A DNA stretch of 15,859 bases, from NCBI GenBank assembly GCA_002441395.1, contig DJVZ01000035.1:1-15859 (forward strand). Reading direction: 5' to 3'. Position 1 is the stretch's first letter. Every line of letters starts with the position of its first letter. This document shows positions 1-8,616 of the stretch, in pieces. A program made the translations under genes and the position numbers. The notes beneath the pieces are model-generated. The model had not been told where the DNA came from, made no database searches, and saw nothing but the letters and a program-made list of their open reading frames with translations. This stretch comes from Spirochaetaceae bacterium UBA6243 (GTDB taxonomy: Bacteria; Spirochaetota; Spirochaetia; Treponematales; Rectinemataceae).

Positions 1-10
1 GAATTCGATG

Positions 11-16
11 TATAAT
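11..16 (+). promoter_or_regulatory. Candidate -10 box for mtnP
   Basis: A perfect TATAAT lies 53 bases before the mtnP start. It would place transcription initiation near position 23. The matching -35 hexamer would fall outside the window, so only half of the promoter can be seen. Confidence 0.4.
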
Positions 17-69
17 TATATGCACTGCCGTTTCGCGGGTAGGGAAATGTTTTGCACAGAGGTGAAACC

Positions 70-933
70 ATGGACAAGGCCACTGTCGGTATTATAGGCG
101 GATCGGGATTGTACGAAATCGAGGATGTCGAAGTTCTCGAAGAGATCAGGATGGATACAGCCTGGGGCGCTCCCTCCGACGCGATCACCATTGCACGGAT
201 AGGCGGCATACGAGCGGCATTTCTTCCCCGTCATGGCAGAGGGCACTTCATCCTTCCGACCGAGGTGAATTCGAGGGCGAACATCGCGGCGCTCAAAATG
301 CTCGGTGTCCGCGAGATCGTCGCCTTCTCGGCCGTCGGAAGCCTCAAGGAGGAGATACGTCCCCGCGACTTTATCATTCCGTCGCAGATTATCGACAGGA
401 CGAAGGACAGGCCGGGGTCGAGTTTCTTTGGGGAAGGGATCGTCGCCCACATGAGCTTTGCGGACCCCTTCTGCGGCCGGCTGTGCAAGATCATCGAGCC
501 CTTCGTGGTGGCGCGCGGACTGCGCCTCCACACGGAGGAGACCCTCGTCTGCATGGAAGGTCCGGCTTTTTCGACGCGGGCGGAGAGCCGGCTCTACCGC
601 TCATGGGGAGCGGGTGTCATCAATATGAGCGCGCTCCCCGAAGCGAAACTGGCACGGGAGGCCGAAATTTGCTATGCCATGGTCTGCATGGCGACCGATT
701 ACGACTGCTGGAAGACGGATCACGCCGACGTGACCGTCGATATGGTTGTGGAAAACCTCAATGCCAATTCGGCCCACGCCAAGGCATTGATCAAAGAGGT
801 GGTGCCGGCGCTGGGCGGCGGCGAGGACTGCTCCTGCCGGAGCTCGATGCGGTACGCGCTCATGACGGCCCCGGCAAAACGCAATCCGGAGACGCTGGCA
901 AAGCTCAAAACAATACTCCCCGAACTCCGATAA
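70..933 (+). CDS. mtnP: S-methyl-5'-thioadenosine phosphorylase (MTAP)
   Basis: This 287-residue cytoplasmic enzyme cleaves methylthioadenosine, the by-product of polyamine and other SAM-dependent reactions, with phosphate to give adenine and methylthioribose-1-phosphate. It is the entry step of methionine salvage. Visible family motifs are the phosphate-binding IIGGSGLY (residues 8-15), PRHGRGH (53-59), the MEGPAFSTRAES block (162-173), NMSALPEAKLAREA (185-198) and MATDYDCW (207-214), whose two Asp residues (210, 212) mark 6-aminopurine specificity as in human MTAP. The ATG at 70 is preferred over the one at 52 because an AGAGGTGAA ribosome binding site sits just upstream of it and the protein then starts at the conserved core. 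The C-terminus carries Cys254-Ser-Cys256, a CXC motif known from disulfide-stabilised archaeal MTAP II enzymes. No other salvage gene is adjacent. A purine nucleoside phosphorylase is the only real alternative, and the Asp pair argues against it. Confidence 0.95.
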   Translation: MDKATVGIIGGSGLYEIEDVEVLEEIRMDTAWGAPSDAITIARIGGIRAAFLPRHGRGHFILPTEVNSRANIAALKMLGVREIVAFSAVGSLKEEIRPRDFIIPSQIIDRTKDRPGSSFFGEGIVAHMSFADPFCGRLCKIIEPFVVARGLRLHTEETLVCMEGPAFSTRAESRLYRSWGAGVINMSALPEAKLAREAEICYAMVCMATDYDCWKTDHADVTVDMVVENLNANSAHAKALIKEVVPALGGGEDCSCRSSMRYALMTAPAKRNPETLAKLKTILPELR

Positions 934-1020
934 AAGAGGAAAAAAATCTAAGCCTTGCCTGTCCCCTGTCTCATCCATGGCCGCATGCGGTTTTGGTACG
1001 GGGCATTCCCTTCTCGTGTC

Positions 1021-1041
1021 TGTATAAGTATATTTTATACA
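1021..1041. promoter_or_regulatory. AT-rich dyad in the promoter region of the SPFH gene
   Basis: TGTATAA (1021-1027) and TTATACA (1035-1041) form a perfect 7-bp inverted repeat with a 7-base spacer, 30 bases before the SPFH start. The spacer and arms also contain TATAAG and TATATT, possible -10 boxes, but no convincing -35 box is placed correctly. It may be an operator, or merely promoter AT-richness with chance symmetry. The rest of the 137-base gap after mtnP shows no clear intrinsic terminator. Confidence 0.3.
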
Positions 1042-1070
1042 TCGACATTTTCTATGAGTGAGGCACTGAT

Positions 1071-1937
1071 ATGACTACTTTTATTATCGTCATTGCAGTT
1101 GTCGTAGTGCTCTTCTTTTCCGGTATTCGGATTGTCCGCCCAACCCACAGGGGACTCGTCGAAGTGTTCGGCAAATATCGCAGCTTCGCAGAGCCAGGGT
1201 TCCATTGGATTTTTCCCGTGATAATGAGGATGTTTCAGGTGAATACGACGGAACAGATGGTGAACGCCGAGCCCCAGGAGATCATCACAAACGACAATCT
1301 GAATGCCAGCGTCGATGCGCAGGTTTATTTCCGCGTGTTGCCGGACGAAAGGAGCGTGAAGGCTTCCCAGTACAACGTCAACAACTATCAATTGCAGATC
1401 GTCAGTCTCGCACGCACCACCCTGCGAAACATCATAGGCACGATGACGCTCAAGAGTGCCAACAGTGAACGTTCGAGGATCAACACGGAGCTTCTTCAGA
1501 CCCTCCTCAAGGAGACAGAGGACTGGGGCATTTCCATCGTCCGGACCGAACTCAAGGAAATCGACCCTCCCAAGGATGTTCAGGAGACGATGAACAAGGT
1601 GGTCAAGGCCGAAAACGAGAAGATCGCCGCAATCGACTTCGCGACAGCCACCGAAACGATGGCCGACGGCCAAAAGCGGGCAGAGATAAAGAAGGCCGAG
1701 GGGATCAGACAGGCAGAGATACTCAAGGCCGAAGGCGAAGCCCAGGCTATCCAGCTCGTCAACGAGGCGGCCGATCGGTATTTCGTCGGCAACGCCCAGC
1801 TTCTGAAGCGGCTTCAGACCGTGGAGGAATCGCTTAAAAACAACTCGAAAATCGTCCTCCCCACGAACGGAGAACTCGTCAACGTTATCGGCGATCTCGC
1901 AGGCGTCCTGCCCTTGAAGGACAAAAAACCTCAGTAG
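1071..1937 (+). CDS. SPFH/band 7 (stomatin-like) membrane protein
   Basis: The product has 288 residues. An N-terminal hydrophobic segment (about residues 3-18) anchors it in the inner membrane. It is followed by an SPFH domain with the typical start IVRPTHRGLVEVFGKYR (21-37) and the PGFHWIFPV element (42-50). After that comes a long charged alpha-helical coiled-coil stretch with AEGIRQAEILKAEGEAQA-like repeats (roughly 185-235), typical of stomatin/slipin and QmcA-like proteins that oligomerise into membrane microdomain scaffolds or cages. Length is normal for the family. The start is supported by GAGTGAGG upstream. No NfeD-type partner gene, often found beside slipins, is adjacent, so the exact subfamily and any protease partner are unknown. 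The gene ends in TAG, followed by a strong bidirectional terminator. Confidence 0.9.
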   Translation: MTTFIIVIAVVVVLFFSGIRIVRPTHRGLVEVFGKYRSFAEPGFHWIFPVIMRMFQVNTTEQMVNAEPQEIITNDNLNASVDAQVYFRVLPDERSVKASQYNVNNYQLQIVSLARTTLRNIIGTMTLKSANSERSRINTELLQTLLKETEDWGISIVRTELKEIDPPKDVQETMNKVVKAENEKIAAIDFATATETMADGQKRAEIKKAEGIRQAEILKAEGEAQAIQLVNEAADRYFVGNAQLLKRLQTVEESLKNNSKIVLPTNGELVNVIGDLAGVLPLKDKKPQ

Positions 1938-2006
1938 ACACAAAAAGCTTTCATTTACAAAGAGCTGGTCGTAGGCAAGGGCGCCGCCATGGAGCCCGAA
2001 AACGGC

Positions 2007-2069
2007 AAAAAAGAAGCGCTGCTTGAATGTGACTCAACTGAGGCGCTCATTGGTCCGCGCTTCTTTTTT
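2007..2069. terminator. Bidirectional intrinsic terminator between convergent genes
   Basis: AAAAAAGAAGCGC (2007-2019) and GCGCTTCTTTTTT (2057-2069) are perfect 13-base inverted repeats separated by 37 bases that contain further short complementarity (AATG/CATT). On the + strand the stem ends in a T run and stops the SPFH transcript. On the - strand the complementary A run provides the U tract, and the hairpin begins directly after the stop codon of the nucleotidase-like gene (2072-2074). The symmetry lets one structure serve both genes. Confidence 0.85.
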
Positions 2070-2071
2070 TC

Positions 2072-4045
2072 TTACTGTCGTATGGTTACGCGTCCGTCAA
2101 GGGGCCCGGCGGCTCCCCCGGAGGGGGCGATCCTTCCCCATTCCTTGATGCCAGCGATAATCTCGTTTCGATACACGAGGCCGGTGTCCAGTTTGTCCAG
2201 AGCGGCAAGGTCCCACGCGAGGACCCCTTGTGGGAGGCCCGCGCCGACAGGGCCGGTTTTCCATCCTTCGAACCCATTCGCGATATAGGTGCTGAACGCT
2301 ATTCTGAAAATCTTATCCGGCGTCTTCCGCAAATCCACTCCCCTGAAGCTCGCGTTTTCGACCGTCGCGGCTTCGGCGTTGGCTCCCAAGCGAATTTCGT
2401 ACCGCAGATCGCTCGAGAAATGGAGGAATCCGCGGGAGACGAAGCCATCCAAAGCGACCGGTTTCGTTCCTGCCAATTCTTCAGGACGAACGAGACGCTG
2501 GGCATTGCTCCGCAGCACATCCAGCAGCTGTGCCCCCGAAAGCGAAATGATCACAATGTTGTCGGCGTAAGGCATGACTTTGAACCAATCACCGAAAGTG
2601 ACGTCGGTATTCCCGTCCACGCCCGACGCGATGCCCGAAGCGTTGAAGACGGCGAGATCGACCGGACCGCCCGGGAAATTCGCGCTGCGCGCGACGATCA
2701 TGTCGTTCATGTAGTTCGCCATGCCGCATTCGCCGACATAACGCTCCGCGAGAATGCGCTCTGTCGAAAAGCCTTGTGTCGCCGCTGTCCTTCCGAGCCT
2801 TTCTTTCATCTTGCCGGCGAGCCGGGTGAGTATCGGCTCTACGTTTTCTTTTTCGAACCTGCCGTCATAATCTCCTTCGTGCTCGAGATTCGCCCAGCCC
2901 TTCTGATCGGAGGCAACCCTATCGTCGCGGCTCTTTATGGGCAATAACGCAGCTTTCATGTCTGTGGCCGCGTATCCCCCCTCCTTTCGCGCAAGGCTCA
3001 CATCCATCCGGCCGAGCCACGCTCCATAGGAACCAGCCTGAAGGAGGGGTATCCCCTCAACGATATTCGCCGCTTCCAGGCCGTCCTTGTTCAGGACGCT
3101 GTGCGTATGTCCACCGATTACCAAAACAGGCTTTCCGGTACATCTACTCGCAGCTTCCGCGATCGCCCGATCGCCGACGCTCACGCGGTGCCGCTCCTCT
3201 CCTTCGAAACCCAGATGGCTCAGCACGACGAAGACATCGACGAAGGGTTCCATGCGGGGAAGGTAATATTCGATGGACTCGAGCGGCGCTGCGATACGGA
3301 CGTTTGGATCTTCTACGGTAGCCTCCCTCGTCTCCTCGGGCGTGGTGAGCCCGATCAGGCCTATCCTCAAGCCTTTTGCAATGCCTATGGCGGCCGGTTT
3401 GATGACATCCGGAGTCGCCCAGCGGGATCCGACAATATTCGCGCTTAATACCGGAAACGCAGCATCCTGACGCGCACCTTTCGCGAGTAGCTCGTATCCC
3501 CGATCGACTTCGTGGTTTCCAACGACGGTCGCGTCCACCCCAGCGGCACTCAGAATCCGGTACGCCGGATCCACGATGAACTCTTGCGCGTTCCACCCGA
3601 GCAGCTCGTCGAAGGGAGTTCCGGTATGTTCGTCACCCGCGGAAAAGAAAAGGACGATGTTCCGTTCGTCCGCGTTTTTTCTTGCGGCATCGACGATTTT
3701 TACCATCTGTGCCACTCTGTGCGTATCGCCTCTTTTACTGTCCTGGTCGGTCATGTGGCCATGCAGATCGTTGAAATGGAACACCGTCAGGTTCATGTCG
3801 GTCGCCAAGGCGTCCGTCCTCGTTAATTCTTCCGGAGCGGAGTGGCTGCCGGATTCTTCGCGTACGGCATAAAGCTTTTCAAAGCTTCCGCGCGGATTAT
3901 ATGCCGAAAGGGTAAATCCTATTCCCTCCGCCATACATTGCTGTCCCCCAGGATTCTGAGAGGCTGGGGAATCTCCCGTTCCACCGCCGAATACCGCCTG
4001 AGCAAACACGAGGCAAATGACCAAGAAAATTGTATACCGTTTCAT
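2072..4045 (-). CDS. Exported UshA-like 5'-nucleotidase / metallophosphoesterase
   Basis: The 657-residue product starts with a Sec signal peptide (residues 1 to about 20, ending AVFG) without a lipobox Cys. About 65 low-complexity residues follow, then a calcineurin-like dinuclear metallophosphoesterase domain. Metal-ligand motifs are FHFNDLHGH (89-97), SAGDEHTG (135-142), GNHEVDRG (176-183), LSHLG (275-279) and GGHTHS (311-316). A 5'-nucleotidase C-terminal domain (about 425-610) is recognisable from NDMIVAR, GDWFKVMPYADNIV (485-498) and TYIANGFEGW (586-595). Family members hydrolyse nucleotides or UDP-sugars outside the cytoplasm for nucleoside and phosphate salvage. The substrate-binding motif normally read as NGGGIR is FNASGIAS (467-474) here and lacks the Arg, so substrate choice may differ. 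GGGAGA lies upstream of the ATG. Expression appears monocistronic from the 299-base gap upstream, ending at the shared terminator. Confidence 0.88.
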   Translation of the reverse strand: MKRYTIFLVICLVFAQAVFGGGTGDSPASQNPGGQQCMAEGIGFTLSAYNPRGSFEKLYAVREESGSHSAPEELTRTDALATDMNLTVFHFNDLHGHMTDQDSKRGDTHRVAQMVKIVDAARKNADERNIVLFFSAGDEHTGTPFDELLGWNAQEFIVDPAYRILSAAGVDATVVGNHEVDRGYELLAKGARQDAAFPVLSANIVGSRWATPDVIKPAAIGIAKGLRIGLIGLTTPEETREATVEDPNVRIAAPLESIEYYLPRMEPFVDVFVVLSHLGFEGEERHRVSVGDRAIAEAASRCTGKPVLVIGGHTHSVLNKDGLEAANIVEGIPLLQAGSYGAWLGRMDVSLARKEGGYAATDMKAALLPIKSRDDRVASDQKGWANLEHEGDYDGRFEKENVEPILTRLAGKMKERLGRTAATQGFSTERILAERYVGECGMANYMNDMIVARSANFPGGPVDLAVFNASGIASGVDGNTDVTFGDWFKVMPYADNIVIISLSGAQLLDVLRSNAQRLVRPEELAGTKPVALDGFVSRGFLHFSSDLRYEIRLGANAEAATVENASFRGVDLRKTPDKIFRIAFSTYIANGFEGWKTGPVGAGLPQGVLAWDLAALDKLDTGLVYRNEIIAGIKEWGRIAPSGGAAGPLDGRVTIRQ

Positions 4046-4344
4046 GTGCTCTCCCTGTGAGGCGATTCTAGGGCTGTTCAGTTAGCGGAGGGTGAACAAG
4101 ATGTTTGGATTGTGTTTGTTTTTACGCTTGTCGTAAAGAGCGAATAAGATTATAAACTTCAGAAATACACAAAGAGTTCATCTCTCATAGTTCTCTGTAC
4201 GCACTTTACCTTGCCATGCAACCCAGATTCACAAATTTTTATACCTATGCAATTATCTTATTATAGTATAATTAAATAAATACATTTCTAAAAGTGCCGA
4301 CTTCACCTACCGATTCAGGGTAGTGAGGAGACCATAAGAGGCGG
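4046..4344. other. Intergenic region between the LacI-family gene and the nucleotidase gene
   Basis: This is an AT-rich 299-base gap. It must hold the end of the sugar operon and the promoter of the nucleotidase gene, both on the - strand. A perfect 6-bp dyad TTTACG-cttgt-CGTAAA occurs at 4121-4137, and a short CTACC/GGTAG stem lies about 20-40 bases after the regulator's stop codon without a U tract. Several TATAAT-like hexamers exist at 4220-4290, but no pair with a good -35 can be chosen by eye. No RNA gene or further coding region was seen. Confidence 0.35.
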
Positions 4345-5334
4345 CTACGACGACTGCCGAATGATAAGCCTCGATGGCAACAAAACCCGCATGGGGTCAG
4401 GCTCGCGACCTTCGATTCGCTCGAACAGCATAGCGGCACTGACTTCTCCCATGCGCTCGAGCGGCAACGCAAAGGTTGTGATCGGTATGGGCCAGAAGGA
4501 TGAAAATTCCCGGTCATCGTAACCGACAACTCTCAGGTCACCGGGAATCGTTCGCCCCCGCGCAAGAGCGCGGTTGATGGCACCCGCCGCCATATAGTCG
4601 TTTGCACAGAAGACCGCATCCATGTCGGGACAGACCTCGAGAAGGACATCCATGCAGTGGGCACCCGACTCAGCGGTAAAATCGCCATGGACAACCCGTC
4701 TCGATGGATCGAAGCCGATACCGCATTCTTCGAGGGCTTTGGTGAATCCGGCAAGTCGTTCCATGCTTGCAAGGCGCATTTCCGGACCGGCTATCACAGC
4801 CAGACGCCTTGCACCTCTCGCAACAAGATGGAGTGCTGCTTCCCTGCCTCCCGCAAAATCATCGGGCTGAACGGAAGGTATCGAATCGTAGATGAAGGTA
4901 TTGACGGTGACGGCCGGCAAGTCGAATGCGACTCGCATCTCGGGTCTGATTGCCTGACGCACACCATACGCGGCGATAATGCCGTCCACCCGGCGCTTGC
5001 GCAGAAAATCGATGGCGCTCGTTATGTCGTTGTTGAATTCAACACCGCTCGTGAAAAGCAGATAGCTGCTTTTTTCTCGCGCGATTTTTTCCGCACCATG
5101 GATGATCCTGGCGGCGAATACTTCGGTGATGTCGAAGGCAAAAAAGCCGATGACGCCCGAGGTTGTCGTGCGAAGTGCCCGGGCAGCGGGATTCGGCTCA
5201 TAGCCCAGCCGCTCGATGGCATCGTGTATCTTGTCCTTCGTGGCCTGGCTTATGGGCCGTTTGCCGCTGAGCGCGTGACTGACGGTAGATACCGATACCC
5301 CCGCGGCTATGGCTACATCGCGGATGGTTACCAT
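4345..5334 (-). CDS. LacI-family transcriptional regulator of the sugar operon
   Basis: The 329-residue product has the standard architecture. An N-terminal helix-turn-helix reads TIRDVAIAAGVSVSTVSHAL (residues 3-22), followed by the hinge helix region PNPAARALR (48-56) and a periplasmic-binding-protein-like effector domain (about 60-325). That domain contains the usual VIGFFAFDI opening, DGIIAAYG, FCANDYMAAGA and VVGYDDREF segments. It is the last gene of the operon, starting 17 bases after the GH31 stop codon with only a weak ribosome binding site, so translational coupling is possible. Its likely operator is the perfect palindrome in front of the binding-protein gene (10902-10921), which overlaps the predicted transcription start. 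This suggests repression relieved by a sugar, probably a GH31 substrate or product. The effector cannot be deduced from the sequence. Confidence 0.93.
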   Translation of the reverse strand: MVTIRDVAIAAGVSVSTVSHALSGKRPISQATKDKIHDAIERLGYEPNPAARALRTTTSGVIGFFAFDITEVFAARIIHGAEKIAREKSSYLLFTSGVEFNNDITSAIDFLRKRRVDGIIAAYGVRQAIRPEMRVAFDLPAVTVNTFIYDSIPSVQPDDFAGGREAALHLVARGARRLAVIAGPEMRLASMERLAGFTKALEECGIGFDPSRRVVHGDFTAESGAHCMDVLLEVCPDMDAVFCANDYMAAGAINRALARGRTIPGDLRVVGYDDREFSSFWPIPITTFALPLERMGEVSAAMLFERIEGREPDPMRVLLPSRLIIRQSS

Positions 5335-5351
5335 TCTCTTACCATACTACA

Positions 5352-7802
5352 TCAGGTGCCGTTTGTGCGATACGCGCCTCTCAGTACAAGGCGGATGTGT
5401 TCGGGCGCGCTCTGGAAGCGGAACTCGACGCTCCGGCCGTCCGCATATCTGTTGCCATCGAGGATGACGAACCCCTTCGGGACACTGAAGCGCCAGTACT
5501 TTCTGTAGTCAGTGGCGCACGCGGACGCTGTGCGCGTAATGTTCAGCACATAATCGCCTTCGCGTGGCATCTCGAAATCCATGCGCCAGCGCCAGTAGCT
5601 TCCGGCGACAAAATCGCTTTCGCCGTCATCCTCGCTGTGGACGCATGCGGCATGAAGGGGGGAGATATCACCGGCATCCGCTGGGGGCACTACGAGAAAC
5701 TCATACTCATCCGGCGCTGTTTTCCCCACCGGATCTGTCTTCAGGGAAGTAGGAATCACCGTGCCGCATCGGAAGAAATATCTCACCGCGTCGAGTGGAT
5801 AGTTAAATTCGAGCAGTGTCCCTCCCCGATGGAGAACTTCTTTTGCGGGATCAAACCAGTCCGCACCTGCGGGAAATCGCAGCCGCACAGCGGTTTCTCC
5901 CCGTCCGGGCGGACCAGGGACGAGCACCGCGTCGCCCGCCATTCTGTCCAGGCTTTCGTAGGAAAGCGAAGGGTCATCCGGAAAGTCGAGCGCTACTGGA
6001 CTCTCCAGCGGAATTCCAGTTTCCGAGGCGCGGATCGCCAGATCGTAGATATACGGCAAAAAACGGTAGCGCTCCCGTATGAAATGGCGCACCGCATCCA
6101 GCCGGTGCGGGAAAGACCAGGGTTCGGTGATGCTCCCGTCGGGTTTCCACGAATGCATCACGAAACGCGGCTGGAATATCGCGCTCTGGCACCAACGGAG
6201 CAGAAGTTCCTCGTCCGGACTGGGGCCGACAAAACCGCCCAGATCATGTCCGTACATCGGTAATCCGCTCAATCCGAGGTTCATTCCCATCACGATATTG
6301 AAGCGGAATGTTTCGTAGCTGGATACATTGTCGCCTGTCCAGGTGCGCGCATACCGCTGCAGACCGGCGTAGCCCGAGCGGCTGATGAGCCATGGGCGCT
6401 TGCCGGGATTGGCCTTCCGCAATGCCTCGAACGAAGCCTGGGCCATTTTTACCGGCAGGAACTTCTTATATGTTTGTGCTGGCAGGGAATCGTCTTCTAT
6501 CTCGAACTCGTTATTGTCGTTCCAGACACCGGCTACTCCCTTGTCGATAATGTGTTCGGTCAAAGCCTTCCCCCACCAGTCAAAGCCCTCTTTTCTCGAA
6601 AAATCGACGAATGACGCGCTGTTGGCCCAGTAGTAGCTTTTAAGCGGGGCGCCGTCGGCGCCGGGAATGAACACGCCCGCAGCAGCAAGCCTTTTGTACC
6701 AGGGGTGACCCGACAGGATCCCCGGTTTCACGTTGCAGCAGATTCGGTACCCCCTCTCTCGGAGCGACCGGATAAACCGGCCGGGATCGGGAAATTTCTC
6801 CCGGTTCCAGACGAAGGTGTAGCGCTCGCCGTTGTCCGCCTTGGCATATCCCGAAGAAAAATACATGCCCTCGCAGGGAATGTCTGCCTTCTCAACGCGG
6901 TCGAAAAATTCGAGGATCCTCTCCTGCGCATTGTCCGGATCGGTATATCCCATACTGGAGGTGAGGTAGCCAAAGGAGAAGAGGGGCGGTAGCGCCGGCA
7001 TGCCCGAGAGCTTGCAATAGGACGACAGTATGTCGCGGTAGCGGCCTCCGGTCATAACATAATAGCCGAAAGGTCCTCCGTCGAGCACAACATCGTAATA
7101 GAACATACTCTCAACGCCGAAATCCACTTCCTCGACCTGCAGATTGGGGAAAAAAAGGCCGCAAAAGGCGCCGCGTCCCCTGTTGACCTTCATGAAGAAG
7201 GGCACCGAGATATACAAAGGGTCGCTCGATTCCGCGTCGTAGCCGAGCGCATCCCTGTTGAACAGCTTGAATGAGCGGTTTCGCTTGTTCAGTCTTCCTG
7301 TCTTTTCACCGAGGCCGAAAAAGGCGTCTCCTTCCTCGAGGCGGAAATTGAATTTTCCACGCACGGAGCCTTGTGCGGCGCCCTGCTGCACTCTGAGCGG
7401 ATACTGGGGAACGACGAGATCCTTGTGGCCGATTTCCCCGCCGTGAACAAGCACGCCATTCTCATAGACGGACACTCGGGCTGTCGCCTTGTCGATGAGT
7501 ACCTCTGTCTTGCCGTGACGCAGCTCAGACCCGGACCCGCTTTCGGAGGCTGAATCCCACGAAATGGCGGGGCCGCCGTGGATGCCGCCAGCGTCCGGCA
7601 GGCCGCCCGGCGCATAATCCGCGAACAATCCGGCATGGGGAATGTTCGACGCGGGAGATACAATCGATTCGTCAAAGACATAAAAAACGGAAACGACACG
7701 GGGAGCGTGAATCGTCACTTCAAGTCGGCCATTCTCTCCCGACAGGTATGCCTTGCCGCCCTCAACGCGGAGTCCGTCAAGATTCTTCAGTGCATGCAAC
7801 AT
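5352..7802 (-). CDS. Glycoside hydrolase family 31 alpha-glycosidase
   Basis: The 816-residue product has no signal peptide, so it is a cytoplasmic hydrolase acting on imported oligosaccharide. An N-terminal beta-sandwich contains FFGLGEKTGRLNKRN (161-175), as in GH31 enzymes. The (beta/alpha)8 barrel carries GVWNDNNEFEI (425-435), with Asp429 the probable nucleophile, and RTWTGDN (486-492), with Asp491 the probable acid/base. GHDLGGF (518-524) and RFVMHSWKPDG (546-556) follow. C-terminal beta domains extend from about 600. The nucleophile region differs from the classical WNDMNEP of alpha-glucosidases and from the xylosidase form, so the substrate is left open (alpha-glucoside, alpha-galactoside or N-acetylhexosaminide are all known in GH31). 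The start lies 4 bases after the permease stop with no clear ribosome binding site, implying translational coupling. Confidence 0.92.
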   Translation of the reverse strand: MLHALKNLDGLRVEGGKAYLSGENGRLEVTIHAPRVVSVFYVFDESIVSPASNIPHAGLFADYAPGGLPDAGGIHGGPAISWDSASESGSGSELRHGKTEVLIDKATARVSVYENGVLVHGGEIGHKDLVVPQYPLRVQQGAAQGSVRGKFNFRLEEGDAFFGLGEKTGRLNKRNRSFKLFNRDALGYDAESSDPLYISVPFFMKVNRGRGAFCGLFFPNLQVEEVDFGVESMFYYDVVLDGGPFGYYVMTGGRYRDILSSYCKLSGMPALPPLFSFGYLTSSMGYTDPDNAQERILEFFDRVEKADIPCEGMYFSSGYAKADNGERYTFVWNREKFPDPGRFIRSLRERGYRICCNVKPGILSGHPWYKRLAAAGVFIPGADGAPLKSYYWANSASFVDFSRKEGFDWWGKALTEHIIDKGVAGVWNDNNEFEIEDDSLPAQTYKKFLPVKMAQASFEALRKANPGKRPWLISRSGYAGLQRYARTWTGDNVSSYETFRFNIVMGMNLGLSGLPMYGHDLGGFVGPSPDEELLLRWCQSAIFQPRFVMHSWKPDGSITEPWSFPHRLDAVRHFIRERYRFLPYIYDLAIRASETGIPLESPVALDFPDDPSLSYESLDRMAGDAVLVPGPPGRGETAVRLRFPAGADWFDPAKEVLHRGGTLLEFNYPLDAVRYFFRCGTVIPTSLKTDPVGKTAPDEYEFLVVPPADAGDISPLHAACVHSEDDGESDFVAGSYWRWRMDFEMPREGDYVLNITRTASACATDYRKYWRFSVPKGFVILDGNRYADGRSVEFRFQSAPEHIRLVLRGAYRTNGT

Positions 7803-7806
7803 GGTA

Positions 7807-8616
7807 TTACGCTTTCACTCCGCCCGCGGTCAGGCCTTTCACAAAATATTTCTGCAGTGCCAGAAATACTATGATCATCGGTATCATCGTGACGACAGTC
7901 ATGGCGAGAAGGTTGCCCCAGTTTATCTGGAACTGTCCGACGAAGTTGGCGAGAGCCAACTGCAGAGTCATCTTTTTATTCGCTGACACGACGATGAAGG
8001 GCCAGAGAAAGTCGTTCCACCGCCACATGAACGAAAAAATCGCGATCGTGGCTATAATGGGCTTCGCGAGCGGAACAATGATCATTGTGAAGATTTTAAA
8101 TTCGCCGGCGCCATCGATTCTCGCCGCCTCGATGAACGAGTCTGGAATGGTTTGAAGATACTGCCGCGCCAAAAAAACACCCGTAGGCGTGGCCGCCGGT
8201 GGAATAATAATGCCCCAGAGCGAATTCAAAAGCCCGAGATTCTTCAACAGAATGAATATCGGTATCATGATCGCCTGAAGAGGAATCATCAGCGTGCCCA
8301 CCATGACGTAGAAAATGAGGTCGCGGCCCCTGAACCAGAATTTCGAGAGAGCATACCCCGCCATGACATTTATCGTTATCGTGATAAGTGTCGCCACCAC
8401 TGACACAAAGAGGGAATTCTTGTAGTAGGTGATGAAATCGCCGCTCGCAAACGCATTCACATAGTTCTCCAGCGTCGGCCTGTGCGGCAGAATCGTGAGC
8501 GGATAGGTAAAGAGCTCGGACTGCGGCTTGAACGAAGAGAGGAGCACCCATAGTATGGGAAAGAGAAAGACAAAAGAGACTATCAGGAGCAGCGTATATT
8601 TCAAGAATTTATTCAT
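7807..8616 (-). CDS. Sugar ABC transporter permease, MalG-type
   Basis: This 269-residue integral inner-membrane protein has about six hydrophobic segments. The first is residues 8-27, and the family signature EAARIDGAG (163-171) lies in the cytoplasmic loop that contacts the ATPase. The SSFKPQSELF stretch after the first helix and the C-terminal KGLTAGGVKA are typical of the CUT1 MalG/UgpE group. It forms a heterodimer with the product of the upstream permease gene. Its ATG overlaps the end of that gene by 8 bases (ATGAATAA), and a GGAGGGAGGAG ribosome binding site lies inside the upstream gene. No ATPase gene follows. Confidence 0.94.
   Translation of the reverse strand: MNKFLKYTLLLIVSFVFLFPILWVLLSSFKPQSELFTYPLTILPHRPTLENYVNAFASGDFITYYKNSLFVSVVATLITITINVMAGYALSKFWFRGRDLIFYVMVGTLMIPLQAIMIPIFILLKNLGLLNSLWGIIIPPAATPTGVFLARQYLQTIPDSFIEAARIDGAGEFKIFTMIIVPLAKPIIATIAIFSFMWRWNDFLWPFIVVSANKKMTLQLALANFVGQFQINWGNLLAMTVVTMIPMIIVFLALQKYFVKGLTAGGVKA

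Noticed and set aside
1..6. GAATTC at the first base as a cloning boundary
   Set aside because: A single EcoRI site at the edge may be chance, and nothing else indicates vector sequence.
1035..1943. 302-codon open frame on the - strand opposite the SPFH gene
   Set aside because: It mirrors a clearly conserved gene in the other frame, has no ribosome binding site, and its protein resembles nothing. It is a codon-bias shadow.
4121..4137. TTTACG/CGTAAA dyad as a second operator of the LacI-family regulator
   Set aside because: It shares no sequence with the palindrome before the binding-protein gene and has a different spacing. It is too short to call.
5397..6263. 288-codon + strand frame opposite the GH31 gene
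   Set aside because: Antisense shadow of a conserved glycosidase, with no initiation signals or family likeness. The same applies to the frame at 4657-5508 opposite the LacI-family gene.
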